Numbered from the stretch's first letter, positions 44,458-58,300 are shown. The stretch is 64,000 bases of DNA from Aeromonas rivuli (GCF_000820045.1 NZ_CDBJ01000053.1:1-64000); one strand, 5' to 3'. Numbers and translations are program-made. Notes: generated from the sequence alone by a model not told the origin.

Positions 44458-45678
44458 TCATGACTCGTTGCCGCCGCCCCGCAGCAGATCCAGCAGCAGG
44501 CTGCCGTCGCGCAGCGCCTTGTGTACCTGCACCGAGGTCGGCTTGGTGGGATCTTCGTAGAAGTGGGTCGACTCTATCTGCAAGCGCACCAGGTAGTCTG
44601 AGGGCAACTGACTCGCCAGCGCCTGATGCAGCATGGGGAACAGCAGACGGTCGGCGCGGGTGATCTCGCCACCGAGCAGCAATTTACCCGGGTTGAGCAG
44701 GCAGATGAGATTGGAGAGCACCCGGGCGAGGCGGCCTGCGGCCTGATGCAAGATGTCCTGACACAGGCCATTGCCCGCCAGGGCCAGCTCGCACAGCTCA
44801 CGAATGGTAACACTCTCGGGCAAGTCGGAGTTCGACCCGCCTATCCGCTCGCGCAGCTCGCGGTATTGAGCCTCCAGCGCCTGATTGGTGACCAGGGTGC
44901 AGGCACAGCCAAAACCACCGCAATAGCAGCGCTGGCCATAGGGTTCGAGTTGCAGGTGGCTGAGATCCCCCAGCATGGCGGATTCGCTCTCCATCAGCTG
45001 ACCATTGACCACCATGCCCACCCCGATGTCGTTATGGACAAACACCAGCACGGCATCGGCGCAATTTTTGGCCGCTCCCCACTCGCGCTCGGCCTGGATC
45101 CAGGTGCGCACATCGCCGCTGACCAGCACGGGCACCGCGAATGCCTGCTGCAGGGTCGGCCCCAGGGGCCAGTTGCGCAGATCATAGAAGGGGAAGTGAC
45201 GTACCATGCCGGAATGGCGCTCCACCTGACCCGGCAGGCAGAGGGCGATACAGGCCAGACGCAGGGCCCGTTTGGGCAGGAAGCTCTCTATCGCCTTGAT
45301 GAGGCTGGCCAGCAGATCCCCCCGCTCGGTTTCGCTGAATTGGTGACGATGGCGCGCCAGAGAGCGGCCCGCCAGATCGAACAGCGCCATGTCCACATAG
45401 CCACGGCCCAGACGCATGGAGAGAAACTGGAAGCGACGCTCATTGATGCGCAGCAGGATCTGGCGCCGACCCCGACCGACAGAACTCTCGCCACAGGTCA
45501 CCACCAGGCCGCCATCGAGCAGCTCCCGGGTGATCTTGGTGATGCTGGCGGGGGAGAGTCCGGTCAGGCGGGAGAGATCGGTGCGTGACAGCTCCTTGTG
45601 CTCCTCCAGACTGGCGTAGACCAGCCCATAGTTGAGCTGCCGGATCAAATCGATACTGCCTTTCACGATCTCATTCAT
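44458..45678 (-). CDS. ROK-family transcriptional regulator, Mlc/NagC-like
   Basis: 406 residues, the same length as E. coli Mlc. N-terminal winged helix (LSRTDLSRLTGLSPASITKITRELLDGGLV) followed by a sugar-kinase-like ROK domain with the zinc-binding HLQLEPYGQRCYCGGFGCAC (His and three Cys). Mlc represses sugar PTS genes and is released by membrane PtsG; NagC binds GlcNAc-6-P. Which of these it is cannot be told here. It is 43 bases upstream of the sensor kinase on the same strand, so the three could be one unit. MtfA, a known Mlc partner, is at 24425. Confidence 0.87.
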   Translation of the reverse strand: MNEIVKGSIDLIRQLNYGLVYASLEEHKELSRTDLSRLTGLSPASITKITRELLDGGLVVTCGESSVGRGRRQILLRINERRFQFLSMRLGRGYVDMALFDLAGRSLARHRHQFSETERGDLLASLIKAIESFLPKRALRLACIALCLPGQVERHSGMVRHFPFYDLRNWPLGPTLQQAFAVPVLVSGDVRTWIQAEREWGAAKNCADAVLVFVHNDIGVGMVVNGQLMESESAMLGDLSHLQLEPYGQRCYCGGFGCACTLVTNQALEAQYRELRERIGGSNSDLPESVTIRELCELALAGNGLCQDILHQAAGRLARVLSNLICLLNPGKLLLGGEITRADRLLFPMLHQALASQLPSDYLVRLQIESTHFYEDPTKPTSVQVHKALRDGSLLLDLLRGGGNES

Positions 45679-45851
45679 AGGGTCTTTTAACGAAACGGCG
45701 AACAATGGTTAATTGTTCCATATTCTCGGCCAATCCCCAAACTGCACTGTCAGATCCCCGGCCCCGATCACTGATTATGCTGCGGTACTGGTCTGTGGCC
45801 CCCTCGCTTGGCTACAATCCCCGCACATTTGACTCAAAGACGGCCTATACC

Positions 45852-46316
45852 ATGACCCCTTGCCCTTGCGGTTCCCCCCTCTCCTACCAGACCTGCTGCG
45901 CGCCTCTCCATCAGGGCCAGGCTGCCGCGAGCTGCGAACAGCTGATGCGCTCGCGCTACAGCGCCTTCGTGCTGGGACTGGGTGACTATCTGGTACAGAG
46001 CTGGCACCCGGACTTTCTGGGGGGGCTGACTGCCCACGAGCTGAGTCGTATGGATACCCGCTGGGCGGGGCTTGAAATAGTGACCACCCAAGCTGGCACC
46101 CCGGATGATGAGGAGGGTCAGGTCGAGTTCAAGGCCTGGTTTATTCAAGGGGGGCAGCGTCACTGTCTCCATGAGCGCTCCCGCTTCACCCGCCTGGCAG
46201 GGCGCTGGGTCTATACCGAGGGTGTCCAGTTTCCCCATGACGCGTGCCCTCTGCCCGGACGCAACGATCCCTGCCCCTGTGGCAGTGGCAAGAAACACAA
46301 GAAATGCTGTGGCTGA
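45852..46316 (+). CDS. ychJ: YchJ-like SEC-C motif protein (UPF0225)
   Basis: 154-residue protein with two zinc-binding SEC-C motifs: CPCGSPLSYQTCC near the N-terminus and NDPCPCGSGKKHKKCCG at the C-terminus, with the central CEQLMRSRYSAFVLGLGDYLVQSWHP typical of the YchJ family. Function of the family is not known. The start codon at 45852 is supported by the motif position; the upstream sequence has no strong ribosome binding site. Monocistronic and convergent with the giant adhesin gene. Confidence 0.88.
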   Translation: MTPCPCGSPLSYQTCCAPLHQGQAAASCEQLMRSRYSAFVLGLGDYLVQSWHPDFLGGLTAHELSRMDTRWAGLEIVTTQAGTPDDEEGQVEFKAWFIQGGQRHCLHERSRFTRLAGRWVYTEGVQFPHDACPLPGRNDPCPCGSGKKHKKCCG

Positions 46317-46340
46317 TGGGTCTGCCCAATCCCGATAAAG

Positions 46341-46368
46341 AACAAGGCCGCCCGAGGGCGGCCTTGTT
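46341..46368. terminator. Terminator hairpin between ychJ and adhesin gene
   Basis: AACAAGGCCGCCC-GA-GGGCGGCCTTGTT: a 13-base-pair perfect stem placed three bases past the adhesin stop. T-rich sequence follows on the minus strand (GTTCTTTATC). Confidence 0.82.
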
Positions 46369-46371
46369 GCA

Positions 46372-49300
46372 TCATGACTGGGCCAGGATGAGGTGCTGGT
46401 TATCGATGAGCGAGGTGAGGATCTCGCTCTGACTGCCGCCCCCCATGTCGAGGCTGGAGAGATCAACGCTCTTGACATCGATGGACTGGGTTACCTGACC
46501 ATCCCCGGCGGGAGAGATATCCAGATGCAAGTCACTCACCCCGTTGGCACCCGCCGTCACCGATACCTGGATATGGGAGAGCAGGCTGTTGATGTCATCC
46601 CCGCTCACCCCACCCAGCATGTCGCTGAGATCCAGCTTGTCCCCTTGCTGCAGGTTGAAATCGGTGATGGTATCGACCGCTGGCTGACTGGCTGATCCCG
46701 CATCCGGCAAGGTCCAGGCGAAGGTATCGCTGCCCAGCCCCCCGGTGAGAATATCACTGCCTGCGCCGCCATAGAGGATGTCATCCCCCAGGCCACCGAC
46801 CAGATGGTCATCACTGCCGCTGCCATGGAGCTCATTGCCCGCCACCGTATGGACTTCCAGAATATCCGGGGTTGAGCTGATGATGCTCCCCCCGGCGCTG
46901 GACTCGGCCTGCACGGCGATACTGTGGTCACCCACACCAAAGCCATCCAGGAACAGCGGCAAGCTGTTATCCCCGGGCAGCAGCCAGTCGCCATTGCCCA
47001 GATCCTGCCCCACCTGCTGGCCATGCTGATCCAGGACCTGGGCGCCATCCAGACCACTCAACCGGATGCTCAGCTCACCCGGCTCGGGGTTGGCGACCCA
47101 GGCACTCAGGCTGAGCGGAACCCAACCCCCCACCAGGGCCGTCACCCCATGCGTGTCGAGCTGCAAATTGGGCATATCGGCCTGGGCGGCCACGTTGATG
47201 CCGAGCTGGCCGCTATCTTCCAGAGCGCCACCGGAGCCCGTGTTACCGAGATCCGAGATAACCAGACTCAGGTTGTCGTCCCCCCAGTAGTCAGGACTCG
47301 GTTGATAGTGGACGGCGCCAGCCAGGAAGGCGTTGAGGGCATCCTGAGCCCCGGTCAGGATCAGGGTATTGCTGTTGCTACCCAGCACAGTGACCCCGGC
47401 CCCGGCCGCCGCGACCAGCAGGCCATGCTCGACCTTGAGGGTCAGCTGCATGGGCGCGGTGCCCGCATCGACATCCTTGACGCTGATGCCGCCGAGGATG
47501 ATGTCGCCATCTTCACCCACGCTAACACCGCTGCCAGGCAGGGTCAGCTCGGGGGCGTCATTGACCGGCTGCACGGCGATATCCAGGGTGCTGCTGACAT
47601 CCTGCCCGCCACCGCTGCCGGTGTTGCCCAGATCGTTGGTCACCATCATCAGCTGATCGGTGCCAGTGAAGTTGGCGTCCCCCAGATAGTTGATGCCACT
47701 GCTTAGCAGGGCATTGATCGCATCCTGGGAGCCCAGCAGCGTCAGGTTGCCGCTGCCATCCCCCGTCACGGTGACCCCTGTGCCATCAACCACGGTCAGG
47801 CTGCCGTTGCCCACGCTCAGGCTAACCCGGATATCACCGCCAGCGGCGTCCAGATCCTGCACCTGCAAGCCCTGGATCAGGTGGACGCTATCCTCCTCTG
47901 CCACCTGGGCCGGTGGCAGGATATTGACAGGATCATCGTTGACCGGCTGTATCTCGATGGGCAGCACATCGGTATCACTCAGGGCGCCGCCACTGCCGGT
48001 ATTGCCCAGGTCATTGGTGACCATGGTCAAGGCGTCACTGCCATTGAAGTTGCTATTGCCCAGATAGTCGATGCCACCACTGAGCAAGGCATTGATCTGC
48101 GCCAGGGTGCCGCTGAGCAACAGAGAACCACTGCCGTCGCCGGTCACCGTCACTCCAGCGGCATTGAGCACCGTCAGGGAGCCGTGAGTCACCGACAGAC
48201 GCACCTCTATGTTGCCACTGCCCGCGTCCACATCCTTGACCTGTAAACCCTGGATGGTGAAGGGCTTGTCCTCCTGGGCTACCTGAGGATCCCCGGGCAG
48301 CACGTTGATGGGGGCGTCGTTGACCGCATCCACCACCACCTGAATGTTGCCACTGACCTCGGGGCCGAGGGCGCCGTTGTCCAGGCTCTGGGCCGTCACC
48401 TTGAGATCCAGGGTGCCATTGGCGTCGTTGGTCACCAGTTCGATGGTGTCCAGCTTGCCGCCCGTCGTGGTCACTTGCCAGACGCCGCCGCCCAGATCCA
48501 CCACAGTACCGGTCACCCCGCTCGGCAGACGGATCTCTGCCCCATCGGGAACCCCTGCTATGGTGACCCGCACCTGCTCCGGGCCGTTCTCGTGAACATT
48601 GCTGGCGCTGCCGCCGGTGGCCTGGGTGTCCTTGGTCTCCAGCCCCAGATTGAGGGTGACCACGTCCCCCTCGGTGCCGCTCGCCTTGTCCTGAATGTCG
48701 GCAATGATGACATCCCCCACCGGCTTGACGGTGACGGTGAAGCTGTCGCTGGTCTCGAGGGGGATGGTGATCCCCTTGTCAAGGGTGAAGGCGCTCAGGG
48801 TGAGCTCCACATTGCCGCTGAAGTTGGCGGGCGGGATCAGGGTCAGCTTGGAGAAGTCTGTGCCCACAGGCACCTGCCATACGCCACCGCCGTTGTTAAC
48901 CGCCGGTGCCGACAAGGTGAAACCATCCGGCACCCCTTTTATCTGCAGCGCCACTATCTGTTCGGAGCCATCATTGTCGACCAGGGTCGCGCCTAGCCCG
49001 CCGAGGCCGACGCTGCCATCCTCGTTGCCGCTCACATCCTTCACCGTGAGCTGGGCCGGGTCATTGACCGGCAGCACCTCGAAGCTCGCATTGCCGCTCC
49101 AGCTGTCGCGATCCGTCCCCGTGGTGGCACTGTCCAGAATGTCGACCTTGATGCCCAGGGGTACCTGACCGCTGAAGTGCTCCTTGGGTACGAACACCAG
49201 ATCCTTGAGATCATCGGGATCCGTCACCACCAGGGTATTGACCGGCTGGCCGTTGCCATCGAGGAAGTGGCCGTACTTGGCATCGACAGTCAGGGTCACC

Positions 49301-52300
49301 CGCTCCACCGTCTCCAGGCCGCCGTTGGCCACTGTGGGGCTGATGTCCGCGAGTTTGACCGAGAGATCGAGGTGGATCTCGGTGTCTTCCTGGTTGCTCG
49401 GCTGACCGTTCACCTCCTTCACCTGCAGGTGCAGCTCGGGCTGGCCATCGGTCCCGCCGTGGATGTCGACCTCTGGGGTGATGGAGAGGGAAACGACCTT
49501 CTCCACCGTCTTGGTGTCGCCGCTCACGGTGTCGGTATTGACCAGACGCACGTTGAAGCTCAGGTCGCTGCCAGCGTAATCCTCCGGCAGGGTCAGAGTC
49601 AGCTTGTCGAGGTCACTGAGGCCACCCGGCAGCTTGATGAGGTACTCGCCGTTGACGAAGTCGAAGGTGAGCCCCTGCACGCTCACGCCGGGAGGCAGGC
49701 CGGTGAGGACTATGCTGAGCTCGTCATCACCGATGTTTGCCGTCCCCAGGGTCACCATGCTCTTGAGCTGGGTGCCGAAGTTGACGCTGTGATCCTCCAC
49801 CCCTGTGATGGGCTGGCTGTTGTCGAGATCGACGCCGGCCGCAAGCTGGCCAGAGTGGGTTGCACCTTTGAACTCGGCGCTGGCGGTGATCTCCCGATAA
49901 GCCGGTGCGCTGACATCCCCTTCGTTGTTATCGCCAAGATCGATCACCTTGGCGCTGACCTTGAAGGTGGCAGTGCCGGTGAAACCATCCGGTGAACGCA
50001 GGGAGAAGCTCCCGAGGGCGCTGTTAGGCACTGTCCAGTTGCCCTGGCCGTCGTTGATCCCGCCCACCACCACGAAACCCGGCGGCAGATCGCTGATCAC
50101 CAGATAATCGATGGTTTCGACGCTGCTCGGATCCAGATCCTCGAATACAAAGACATCTTTGAGCGGGATGTCATGACCATCCGGGCTGACCAGATCCCCA
50201 CCCTGCTGCACCAGGTTGCCATCGGGTTCGACCACGGCCTGGATATCCACATGCAGGGTGCCGTCTATCACCTTCTGGGCTGTGACATTGGAGTCCACAT
50301 CGACCTGCGTCACCGTGACATGACTCTGGATGGTGGTGTCCCTGTCGCTGTCTTGTGGCGCCTTCACCAGCAGCTGACCGCCGCCGAGCAGGCTCTTCAG
50401 ATCCGCGTCACTCAACTCCACCTTGCCGCCCGTCACGTTAAGCTGGGTCTCGGCCCCGCCCACCCGGATCCAGATCTCATAGCCGGGTTCGATGCCGGAG
50501 AGGCTGAGGTGAGTCACCTTTTCGGCGCTGTCGGTCAGGTCCGGCTGCCAATCGAGCACGGCAAACTGATCCTCCAGACCATTGCTGGTCTTGCCATAGT
50601 CACCGGCATCGATCGCGGGCTCCACCTTGATGGTGAGCGGTACGTCGAAACGCTGGTGATCCCCGTCGTTCTCGGTCACCACCACGTGGGCGATGAGGTG
50701 GATGTCGGCGGTGCTGTTGGGGGGCGGCTGGATCTGCAGGTTGCCCAGACTAGAGACGTCGACCTGATAGGTCGGCTTGCCCTGGGCGTCGAGCCCGGCA
50801 AAGGTCAGGGTGAGCTCCTTGCCGCTGCCATCGAATACCTTGGCCCCCTCCGGCAAGCCTTCCAGCACCAGGTTGAGGGATTCGGAGCCATCGCCCGTCG
50901 TCTCCCCCGACGCCAGCTTGAAGTTCAGCGGTGCCTTGCCATCTTCCCCTATGGTGATGGTGTAACCGTCATTGCTGTCCTGGGTCCAGCCGGTGCTGTC
51001 CAGATCGAAGTGAGGCTCATCCACCACCCCCACCAGATCCACATGCAGACCCTGGCTACCGGTCACCTTCTCGTTGACCACTGTCTGGGTCTGACCATTG
51101 GCATCGGTCAGGGTGGCGGTATCCTTTACCACCCCCTGGATGTTGAGATCGAAGTCGACGTTGCTGTCCTTCGGCGGCTCGAGCTTGAGCTCGCCGATGC
51201 GGGCATAGGGCACCTCGTAATAACCGTTCGCATCCAGGGTGACCGCCACGCCGCCGAGCCAGAGGGTGGCACCGGCGGGCAGACCGCTGATGCGCACGAA
51301 CATCTGCTCGGAGCCATCAGCAGTATCCCCCAGATGGGCGAGCGCTATCTTGCTGCCCAGATCCAGCAGGCTGTCTTCCTTGCCCTGGATGTCGCGCACC
51401 GTCAGCTTGGCGTCATCCGCCAGCGGGTTGACGTTGATGATGAGATCGATGGGATCCCCAAGGGCTGTCTCCTTCCCGGTGACTACGGGGGTTTTCTCCG
51501 TGCTCACCGGCGTCACGACAAGCTTGATGTCACCGCTGTAGTCCTTGCCGGGCACGACTGTGATCTTGTTGATGTCCCCCGCAGAGACGATATAGAGGCC
51601 GTTCGCGTCGGGTGTGAGCACCTTGCCGTTCAGGGTCAGGCTGCCTTCGCCGGACGCCCACTTGATCTGGTAGCTCAGGGTCTCGGAGCCGTCCGTGTCG
51701 GTGAGCTTGGCCTGCACGTTGAGGGCTATGCCGGTGCTGTCCTCATCGGTGCTGTAGTGCTTATTCGTGCTGCCGTCATCCCAGAGCGGCTTGTCGGCAA
51801 TGCCCTGCACCGTGATGGCCAGGTTGCCGGTCAGCACTGAGGGTTTGCTCCCCTCGGTGACGCCGACCTGCAACTGGATCGGGAAGCGAAGCGGGTTGCC
51901 GCCATCGCTCTGGCTCGAATAGTCATGATCGGGCACAAAGGTCACGCTCTTGAGTTCGAACTTGTCGTTGGTACCGGCAACGGCTTGCATCGCCGCTGGC
52001 GGCACCTGATACCAGGTCTTGCCACCCTGGGTGATGGTGGTGAGCGCAACACCGTTGAAATAGAAGGTGCCATGGGCATTGGCCGGGGCCTGGATCAGCA
52101 ATTTCTCAACGAACTCGCCCCGATCGAAGTCGCCTATGTCCAGGTTCATATTGATGGGAATGCCCTGGCTTGGATCCAGCGCCCCCTCATCTTCCTGCCC
52201 GGTCGCAGCAGTCACGTTAAGGAGACCCGCCTCATCCCTTATGGTCAGGGTCAGCACCCCATCATCGGTATCCCCATCACCATCCACCAGGTGGAAGTCG

Positions 52301-55300
52301 ACCTTCTGCACCAGGGTGTTGTTGCTGTGATCGATATCCGCCCGGGCGGTGAAGCTGTAATTCCCCTCGGCGTTGATCACCAGGGTGCCTATGGTCTGCC
52401 CTGTGCTGTCTGTGACCGCAATGGTGGTGTTGCCGCTGGCGGAAATGGAGTGTTCGACCCCGTTGATGGTGACCGATTTTATCACCGCATCGTCGGCTCC
52501 CTCGCTGGCGGTAGCCAGCAGATCGCCGCTCACTTTCGCCCCCTGGTTCAGAGTCTTGCTGTAATCGTCCGCCTCGGGCACATCGTCCCGCACGCTGACG
52601 TGACCTATCACCTCGCCGCTGAGATCCCCATCGCTGTCCAGGGCCTGCAACGGCAGCTGGATATCCAGCAGATCATTGCCCTGAGCACTGTGATCCAGAT
52701 TGCCGGTCAGCTCGAAGGTATAACGGCCGGAGACATCCAGGGTCAGCTTGAAGATGAGCTTGCCGCCGCTGTCCTTGCCCAGATAGACACCAGGCTGGTT
52801 GTCGGCGCTGATGCTGACGGCCTTGCCCCCGGAGCTGAGCTGGTTGAGGGCGTTGAAGCGGGCCACATCCAGTTGCAGGGCGGCAACCCGATCGCTCCCG
52901 GCGGCGATCACCACCTGACCGACAGCCATCTCCCCTGTACCCGCAGGGCTGGTGCCCCCGTGCTGACCAGTGCCGCCATTGAGATCCGACTCATTGACGG
53001 TGACACTCCCGATGGAGCTGATCACGGGGTTGGCCGCATCTGTGATCACTGCCGTGGTGTTGCCGTTGATCACAGAGCCGTCGCTGTCGGTCACCTGGAC
53101 CGGCAGGGTCAGGTTCAGCTTGTCATCGGCGCCGTGATCCAGGTTGGTGTGCACAGTGACCTGGTAATCCAGGGTCGCCGAGCTGTGGGCCGCTATGCTG
53201 CCCGGCACGCTCGGCAGGGTCACGCTCAGCACCAGGGTGCCGCTCGCGGTCACCCCCTGGAAGCTGTGACCATTGCTGCCCGGCACCTCCTGCCAGGTCA
53301 GGGTCTCACCATTGTGGGTGATGGCCTTGCCGCTGGCATCCACGACCTGACCGGAGAGAGTCAGGCGCACGTCCACCACGGGGTCGGAATCCGCCTTGAT
53401 GGTCAGGGTGCCGGTGGCCTGCTGGTCATCACCGGTCTGGTTGCTCGCGGCCCCATCGAAGCGCCCTTCGGTCAGGGTCACCCCGGTGAGGCTGAGGGTC
53501 GGTTTGTCCCCTTCCGCAACGCTGATGTTGAGGGTGCCCGAGGTGGTGTCGTTGTTGCCTGATCCCTTGTCGCTGTCGACGACATTGACCTTGAACGGCA
53601 GCTCTGTGCTGCTGCCATTGGTCTGGTGTACCCCCTCGAACAGAGTCACCTTGTAGTCAAAACCGTTGCTGGCGGCGTTGTCGAGCTTGCCGCTGATCTC
53701 CACCTGCAGCACCTCGACCCGCACGCCATTGACTTCCACATAGCCCTTGAGGATCTGGTTGCCCGGGATGCTGGCATCGCCGTCCACCAGTTCGTATTTC
53801 ACGCTCTGGCCCAGGGCGGTCAGGGCCGGTTGCTCGGCGATGTCGGCGAACGACACCTCGTTCACCCGATCCGAGCCTGCATCGATCTGGAACTGGCCCG
53901 TGCCGGTCAGGGGAGTGCTGCCATCGAGGTTGCCCTCGTCCAGGCTCACCCCGCTGCCCGCCACGAAACCGGGGGCATTGCCGTCCTTGATGGTCAGCGG
54001 CAACTGGGTGGAGACCCTGTCCCCATCCTTGTCCGTGAGGGTGATGGCAAGAGGCAGGTCGAGGGACTCGCTGCCCTGGTGATCCAGCTCACCACTGAAG
54101 ACAACCTTGGTGGTGACGCTCCAGTTGCCGTTGTTGTCCACCAGGCTCAGCTCGGCGCGCAGCACCTCGCGGCCATCCGCGCTGGTGCCCACCAGATCCC
54201 CATTGGCATCCAGGATGAAGGTCACAGGGTTGCCGTGGCTGCTGTACTTGCCATCCAGACTGCTCTGGATCGCCGCAATATCGAACCTGAGGCTGCTCTG
54301 ATCGAGGGCATCCGAGCCGTGGCTCACGGTGAAGCTCATATTGCCCACCACGGCGGCGTCGCCCTGATTGGCCTCGGTCAGGCTGGTGCCGGTCACGGCG
54401 CTGATCACCGGATTGGCCCCATCGCCGATGGCGACGCTTAAAGAAGAGGAGACGGTGTCACCATCCGAATCAGTCAAGGTGAAGCCCGCCTTGAGCAGGC
54501 TGTCCGCACTGCCCTGATCCAGCGGCTGGTTCAGGGTGAAGACGTAGTGTCCTTTCTGATCAAGCGTGAGGGTAAAGACGTTCTGGCCGTTGACGGCGCC
54601 GCTGATGCTGTTGCCGCTGATGGTGATGGCAACGGGCTGGCCACCGCTGGTGAGCCCCTGCAGGCCCGGCTGGCTGGCATCGAAACTGATGTTGGCAAGG
54701 GGATCGCTGCCGGCGGTGATATTGAGATCACCGGAGAGGGTCTGGGCCGCGCTCCAGTTGCTGTCTTCGGTCAGAGTCAGGGAGACGGGATCGACCTGGG
54801 GCAAGACGCCGTCGGTGATCTGGATGTTGAGGGTGCCGAGGTTGCTCTGGTCGCCATCAAAGTCGCTGCCCACTACCTGCAGCCCCAGGTTGACGCTGTT
54901 GCTATTGACCGGTTGATCCAGCACGCCATCGAGCGTCACATGGTACTTGCCGTCCAGATCCAGGGTCACGGTCAACACCGTCTTGCCCCCCGCATCCAGC
55001 AGGGTGATGACATTGCCGTTGACCTGATAGCTGGTCGGCTTGCCGCCGCTGGTGAGACCATCCAGGGCCGGCTGATTGGCCTCGAAGTTGAGGGACACCA
55101 GGCGGTCACTGCCCACATTGACCGGCAGTTGGCCATCCAGGCTCTGACCGGCGGCCCCTTCCTGCAGGCTGATGCCAGTGTCGATGCCAAGGCTGGGGTT
55201 GGCCGCATCGGTGATCACAGCCGTGGTATTGCCGGTGATCACAGAGCCATCGCTGTCGGTCACCTGGACCGGCAGGGTCAGGTTCAGCTTGTCGTCGGCG

Positions 55301-58300
55301 CCGTGATCCAGGTTGGTGTGCACAGTGACCTGGTAATCCAGGGTCGCCGAGCTGTGGGCCGCTATGCTGCCCGGCACGCTCGGCAGGGTCACGCTCAGCA
55401 CCAGGGTGCCGCTCGCGGTCACCCCCTGGAAGCTGTGACCATTGCTGCCTGGCACCTCCTGCCAGGTCAGGGTCTCGCCGTTGTGGGTGATGGCTTTGCC
55501 GCTGGTATCCAGTACCTGGCCAGAGAGCGTCAGGCGCACATCCACCACGGGATCCGAGTCCGCCTTGATGGTCAGGGTGCCGGTGGCCTGCTGGTCGTCA
55601 CCGGTCTGGTTGCTCGCGGCCCCATCGAAGCGCCCCTCGGCCAGGGTCACCCCGGTGAGGCTGAGGGTCGGCTTGTCCCCTTCCGCAACACTGATGTTGA
55701 GGGTGCCCGAGGTGGTGTCGTTGTTGCCTGATCCCTTGTCGCTGTCGACGACGTTGACCTTGAACGGCAGCTCGGTACTGCCGCCATTGCTCTGATGTAC
55801 CCCCTCGAACAGGGTCACCTTGTAGTCAAAACCGTTGCTGGCGGCGTTATCGAGCTTGCCGCTGATTTCGACCTGCAACACCTCGACCCGTACCCCGTTC
55901 ACTTCCACATAGCCCTTGAGGATCTGGTTGCCCGGGATGCCGGCATCGCCGTCCACCAGTTCGTATTTCACGCTCTGGCCCAGGGCGGTCAGGGCCGGCT
56001 GCTCGGCGATGTCGGCGAACGATACCTCGTTCACCCGATCCGAGCCTGCATCGATCTGGAACTGGCCCGTGCCGGTCAGAGGGTTGCTGCCATCGAGGTT
56101 GCCCTCGTCCAGGCTCACCCCGCTGCCCGCCACGAAGCCGGGTGCATTGCCGTCCTTGATGGTCAGCGGCAACTGGGTGGAGACCCTGTCCCCATCCTTG
56201 TCCGTGAGGGTGATGGCAAGAGGCAGGTCGAGGGACTCGCTGCCCTGGTGATCCAGCTCACCGCTCAAGGTCACCTTGGTGGTGACGCTCCAGTTGCCGT
56301 TGTTGTCCACCAGGCTCAGCTCGGCGCGCAGCACCTCGCGGCCGTCCGCGCTGGTGCCCACCAGATCCCCATTGGCATCCAGGATGAAGGTAACCGGGCT
56401 GCCGTGGCTGCTGAACTTGCCGTCCAGGCTGCTCTGGATCGCCGCAATATCGAACCTGAGGCTGCTCTGATCGAGGGCATCCGAGCCGTGGCTCACGGTG
56501 AAGCTCATATTGCCCACCACGGCGGCATCGCCCTGGTTGGCCTCGGTCAGGCTGGTGCCGGTCACGGCGCTGATCACCGGGTTGGCTCCATCGCCGATGG
56601 CAACGCTTAAAGAAGAGGAGACTTTGTCCCCATCACTGTCTGTGAGGGTGAAGCCCGCCAAAAGCCGACTGTCCGCACTGCCCTGATCCAGCGGCTGGTT
56701 CAGGGTGAAGACGTAGTGTCCTTTCTGATCAAGCGTGAGGGTAAAGACATTCTGGCCGTTGACGGCGCCGCTGATGCTGTTGCCGCTGATGGTGATGACA
56801 ACGGGCTGGCCGCCGCTGGTGAGCCCCTGCAGGCCCGGCTGGCTGGCATCGAAACTGATGTTGGCAAGGGGATCGCTGCCGGCGGTGATGTTGAGATCCC
56901 CGGAGAGGGTCTGGGCCGCGCTCCAGTTGCTGTCCTCCACCAGGGTCAAGGAGACGGGGTCGACCTGGGGCAAGACGCCGTCGGTGATCTGGATGTTGAG
57001 GGTGCCGAGGTTGCTCTGGTCGCCATCAAAGTCGCTGCCCACTACCTGCAGCCCCAGGTTGACGCTGTTGCTATTGACCGGTTGATCCAGCACGCCATCG
57101 AGCGTCACATGGTACTTGCCATCCAGATCCAGGGTCACTGTCAAGACTGTCTTGCCCCCCGCATCCAGCAGGGTGATGACATTGCCGTTGACCTGATAGC
57201 TGGTCGGCTTGCCGCCGCTGGTGAGACCATCCAGGGCCGGCTGATTGGCCTCGAAGTTGAGGGACACCAGGCGATCGCTGCCCACATTGACCGGCAGCTG
57301 GCCATCCAGGGTCTGACCGGCGGCCCCTTCCTGCAGGCTGATGCCAGTGTCGATGCCAAGGCTGGGATCCATGCCGTCATTGATGGCGATCTGCAAGTCG
57401 GCCGCTGACGTCCCATCGCCATCAATCTCGACGGCACCGACCTTCAGCCCCAGGATCAGGGCATCCGAGCCCTGGTGATCGAGTGGCCCCGTCAGACTGA
57501 CGTTGACCTCTCCTTTGACGTCATCGCCGTTCTGGGTGGCGCTGAGCTTGGCCTGAAGCACCTCGACCCGCTGGCCATTGCCATCCAGGTAATAGCCACT
57601 CAGGGTAAAATCATCAACGAATTCAAAGGTCAGCGGATGACCGTCGCTGTTGTACTGGCCTTGCAGCGCCGCCAGGACGCTGCTCTGTTCCACGAAGCCC
57701 AGGGTGTCGGCGATGATGGGATCCGCGCTGTGCTTGACCTCAAACTGGGCCACTCCCACCACGGCGCTGGCATCCTGGAAGGCATCTTCGGTCAGGGTAA
57801 TGCCGGGTATCTGGAAATCGGGGGGGGTGCTATCGAGCAGTTCAATGCGCAGCGGCGCCTCGACCAGATCCCCATCGCTATCGCGATACTCCAGCCCAAA
57901 GGGCAGCACCAGCTTGTCTTGGCCATGATCCAGACTCTGCTGCCAGGTCAGGGTATAGGTACCGTTGTTATTGACCGTCAGGGTGAATACCGGCTGGCCG
58001 TTGGCACTGGCCACCAGCTGCTGGCCACTCTGGCTATAGGTCAGGGGAGCACCATGGCTGGTGAGGCCCAGACTTTCGAGGGCGGACTGATCCGCCGCCA
58101 GTGTCACCTTGAGGCCGCCATCGCTCCCCGAGCCTGTGTTGAGCTGGCCGGTTTGGCTGATGGGTCCATTGGCGAGATCGGCTTCCGATAGCACCAGGGT
58201 TTCACTCTGACCGATCAGAGGCACCCCATCGCTCACCTGATTGCCTGCCAAGTCCGTCACATTGGCCTTGATGGTGATGGGTCCCTTGAAGCCGGACAGA

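Noticed and set aside
50173..55731. Long open frames on the plus strand opposite the adhesin gene (555, 545, 394 codons)
   Set aside because: They are antisense shadows caused by the strong codon bias and repeats of the adhesin; their proteins are rich in repeated low-information His/Gln/Gly stretches and copy the repeat period.
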